DNA of 64,000 nucleotides from positions 124,001-188,000 of the forward strand of contig JAENZL010000003.1 in assembly GCA_016841265.1 (NCBI GenBank), read 5' to 3'. Below, piece by piece: positions 61,892-64,000 of this stretch (its first letter is position 1; each line of letters begins with the position of its first letter). The translations under genes and the position numbers were made by a program. The notes below the pieces were generated by a model. The model had not been told where the DNA came from and searched no databases. It saw nothing but the letters and a program-made list of their open reading frames with translations. Source of the DNA: Methanobacteriota archaeon (GTDB lineage Archaea > Halobacteriota > Methanosarcinia > Methanosarcinales > Methanosarcinaceae).

Positions 61892-63733
61892 ATGAAATGG
61901 CTAGACGTTGGATTAGGGGTCGCGACCTTCGGCCTGTATAATATAGGAAAGGCAGCCTACCAGGGAGGGAATGCTGCAGAAGATATGGGAAAAGCCGCGG
62001 AACAGGCGGGAACGGCTATTGCGGTTATCGGCTCGACTATCGAGGCGCTTGGCGAGCAGCTTTCCTCGTTTCTGGAAGAGACCGAGGAACTGATAACGAT
62101 CAAGAGGATGAGCCCGCGGGACGAGGACGAGCTCTGGGATGAGGAAAAGGAGAGGCTGGCCGACCTCAGGGAAGAAAAGGAAAAGATCGAAGCCAAACTC
62201 AAAGAGCTTGGGGTGGACAACCCGGAAAAGGTCGACTTCGACTTCTGGGACATGCTAACGGATTGGTCGAACACGTTAGAGATCTTCCAGCTGCTGGCAA
62301 GGCTTACGGCAGTCAAAAGCGAAATTGCAGGAATCCTCTACCAGGAACCCGGGGTGCTGACCGAGGGCATCTACTGTGCAAAAGAGGTGCTTGAACGCTT
62401 CAATACCCTGGAACAGCCCAAGATCGAGGATATTCTGGATTCCCTGGACGACAATCTTGAGGTCAGCGAAGAAGTCATGCAGGAGGTAAAAAAGCTCTTT
62501 GTCACGAAAAAGAAAGTGCTAATCCCGGAAATCGAGCTCTCTCCGGATGTGAAAGATAAGCTGGGAAAGCTTGAGCTTGACAAAAAGTACTACGAAGGCC
62601 TGCTCGGCAGGAAAGAGAAACTGGCCCTCCAGTTTGCCGGAGCAATTGAAAAGCTTCCTGAAAAGAAATTCGAGATCAACGGCAGTGGGATAAAAATTGT
62701 TGGTGCAGGTCTTCAAATTCCAGAAATCGATGGAATTCCGGAAATCGAAGGAATCTCTGAAATCGATGGAATCCCTGAAATCAATGGAATTCCGGAAATT
62801 GAAGGAATCCCTGGGACCTTAAAAGGCCCTGAAAATTTTCCGGACATCATAGGCAGTTTAAAGGTCTCGGAACTTTCCGGAAAAAGCCCTGATGAGGTCG
62901 TAAACGCTGCAAAACTCCTGAAAGAAACCGCAGCTATGAAACTTGCGAAAAGCGGGGCAGGAAAAGAAATCGCAAAGGAAATCCCCGGAAAAGCAATCGA
63001 AATTCCTGCTTCTGAAGGAGAAACTACACTTAGAAACTCAGTTCCTGAACCAGTTTCCAAACCAGTTCCTGAACCCGTTCCCGAACCCGTTCCCGAATCC
63101 GTTATTGAGTCCGGTTTTGCGGGAATGAAACCGGAACTCCTGGAAGGTCTGAAATTCTCACTGGCCGGAATGGAAAAATTCCCTGTCGGGGTCAGGCAGC
63201 CCCAGGCAGCAAGAATTTCGGCAAGTCTGAATACGAAATTTGACGGGTTCCAGAAAAATTATGAGTTTCTTAAAGCCCAGACCACTTTTTATGAGAGGCA
63301 GCTCCTGAAACTTGACCACAGGTTCGAGCTCCTTAACTACAGGTGGGAAGATGAGCCAGGGCTAATCCCGCAGACTCTTGATGAAGTGCATGGCGTGCTT
63401 GAACACCTGCACAGCGAAGAACAGCCAAGGGTCGATGTGGTACTTGACACCCTGAACGAGAACCTTGAAGGGTCAAAGGAAGCCATCTCAACCCTGAAAG
63501 AAAATCTGGAGGAGTCAAAAGAGGTCCTCTCGACTCTCAAAGAAAACCTTGAGGGATCGAAAGAAGCTATATCTAAAGTGAACGACTCCCTGGATTCCCT
63601 GCAGGGCAGTTTCTCCTTCTTCGAGAAAAACTCAAGCATGATCAAGACAGGTGCGCTCGTGCTGGGAGGGCTTGTGGTGCTGAACCTCTTCTTCGGGCTG
63701 ATCGTGCTGTTCAGGGCAGCCCTGGGGATTTGA
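61892..63733 (+). CDS. Tail-anchored coiled-coil protein with repeats (unknown)
   Basis: A 613-residue protein starting MKWLDVGLGVATFGLYNIGK after a strong GGAGAAGGT ribosome site. A TTG-initiated extension to 61805 is basic and unlikely. It has a Gly-rich N-terminus, a charged coiled coil (75-110), a module at about 128-203 that recurs at about 466-548 (EQPKIEDILDSLDDNLE and EQPRVDVVLDTLNENLE), a pentapeptide stretch of EIDGI/EINGI type (276-308), a PEPV stretch (385-405), a second coiled coil with SKEAISTLKENLE repeats, and a C-terminal membrane helix (587-608). I do not recognise the family. The architecture suggests a membrane-attached scaffold facing the cytosol. Confidence 0.8.
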   Translation: MKWLDVGLGVATFGLYNIGKAAYQGGNAAEDMGKAAEQAGTAIAVIGSTIEALGEQLSSFLEETEELITIKRMSPRDEDELWDEEKERLADLREEKEKIEAKLKELGVDNPEKVDFDFWDMLTDWSNTLEIFQLLARLTAVKSEIAGILYQEPGVLTEGIYCAKEVLERFNTLEQPKIEDILDSLDDNLEVSEEVMQEVKKLFVTKKKVLIPEIELSPDVKDKLGKLELDKKYYEGLLGRKEKLALQFAGAIEKLPEKKFEINGSGIKIVGAGLQIPEIDGIPEIEGISEIDGIPEINGIPEIEGIPGTLKGPENFPDIIGSLKVSELSGKSPDEVVNAAKLLKETAAMKLAKSGAGKEIAKEIPGKAIEIPASEGETTLRNSVPEPVSKPVPEPVPEPVPESVIESGFAGMKPELLEGLKFSLAGMEKFPVGVRQPQAARISASLNTKFDGFQKNYEFLKAQTTFYERQLLKLDHRFELLNYRWEDEPGLIPQTLDEVHGVLEHLHSEEQPRVDVVLDTLNENLEGSKEAISTLKENLEESKEVLSTLKENLEGSKEAISKVNDSLDSLQGSFSFFEKNSSMIKTGALVLGGLVVLNLFFGLIVLFRAALGI

Positions 63734-63881
63734 AAAAGTCCCCATTATTTTTTTGATCTCAAAGGGGAAGTACTCCGCCCCCTCCCCCCTTATCCGGGCT
63801 CGAGGTGCTTGAGTTGAAAGCATCCCAAAGTGCCGGGTTTCTTCCTCCTAAAAGTTTTTTTAAATTATTTCTGGTAGCTTT

Positions 63882-64000
63882 TCAAACCCAGCCCATAGCC
63901 TGGATGAAACTGTTCGCGTACCAGACGACCATGATATTGTTTATGGTTGCCATGATCCCTAAAAATTCGATAACTCGCTTGGTGAAGATCCATTTGACGG
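63882..64000 (-). CDS. C-terminal end of a membrane protein (partial)
   Basis: Minus-strand reading from the window edge gives IFTKRVIEFLGIMATINNIM and then VVWYANSFIQAMGWV, ending at a TGA (63882-63884). It is hydrophobic and looks like the last membrane segments of a larger protein lying beyond the window. It has no recognisable motif. The coiled-coil protein gene converges on it with a gap of about 150 bases that shows only a short CCCC/GGGG hairpin-like T-rich stretch. Confidence 0.55.
   Translation of the reverse strand, partial: VKWIFTKRVIEFLGIMATINNIMVVWYANSFIQAMGWV

Overview
The window is archaeal and looks like a Methanosarcina chromosome. It holds the complete coenzyme F430 cofactor set (cfbA to cfbE), an archaeal oligosaccharyltransferase (aglB), an overlapping mre11-rad50 pair, a tandem-domain tRNA splicing endonuclease, a surface protein ending in a PGF-CTERM-type signal, many Lys/Glu-rich proteins, TATA-type promoters, and spacers filled with short tandem repeats. 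No rRNA, tRNA or CRISPR array was recognised.

Layout. 1-1906: start-proximal part of a GH15 glucoamylase-type enzyme running off the left edge. 1961-3667: an IS200/IS605 element with a frameshifted tnpA, an intact tnpB and a right-end guide-RNA region. 3877-4895: a 50-residue zinc-ribbon protein and a WrbA flavoprotein. 5363-28975: a surface-glycan/N-glycosylation region. It has a forward run of three GT4 enzymes, one GT2 enzyme and a secreted/membrane protein pair, then reverse and forward blocks with two Wzx-type flippases, two acyltransferase-3 proteins, two GT39-like proteins, more glycosyltransferases and a nucleotide-sugar epimerase, and finally aglB. The part at about 16.5-24.2 kb is clearly more AT-rich and repeats functions present at 12-16 kb, so it is probably a later acquisition. 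29192-36392: housekeeping genes (RCK-DHH protein, NAD(P)HX repair, moaC, PRPP synthetase, a Cys-cluster protein, a TPD nuclease). 37069-42371: rad50 and mre11. 42544-49649: surface protein, SRPBCC protein, PHP phosphoesterase, hflX and a small conserved protein. 49767-50828: endA. 50932-57801: the F430 cluster on the minus strand, with two CfbA-type chelatases. 57947-64000: transglutaminase-like lipoprotein, a tnpB-only element, an AlkD-like protein, a tail-anchored coiled-coil protein, and the end of a membrane protein leaving the window.

How the genes work together. The glycan region can be read as one pathway: sugars are interconverted (epimerase), assembled on a lipid carrier (GT2/GT4/GT39), modified (acyltransferases), flipped (Wzx) and transferred to Asn residues (AglB). 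The cfb genes cover every known step from sirohydrochlorin to F430, the nickel cofactor of methyl-coenzyme M reductase. The two TnpB elements share a conserved right-end core expected to be the guide RNA.

Two features stand out beyond the genes. First, at least seven spacers hold unrelated minisatellites (units of 14 to 53 bp). Two of them, a 24-bp array between cfbE and cfbD and a 21-bp array downstream of the TPD nuclease gene, have a clear three-unit higher-order period. Second, four genes (GH15, tnpA, the SRPBCC gene, hflX) each appear to carry a single-base frameshift in or near the 5' coding region. Either several genes are broken or the assembly carries indel errors.
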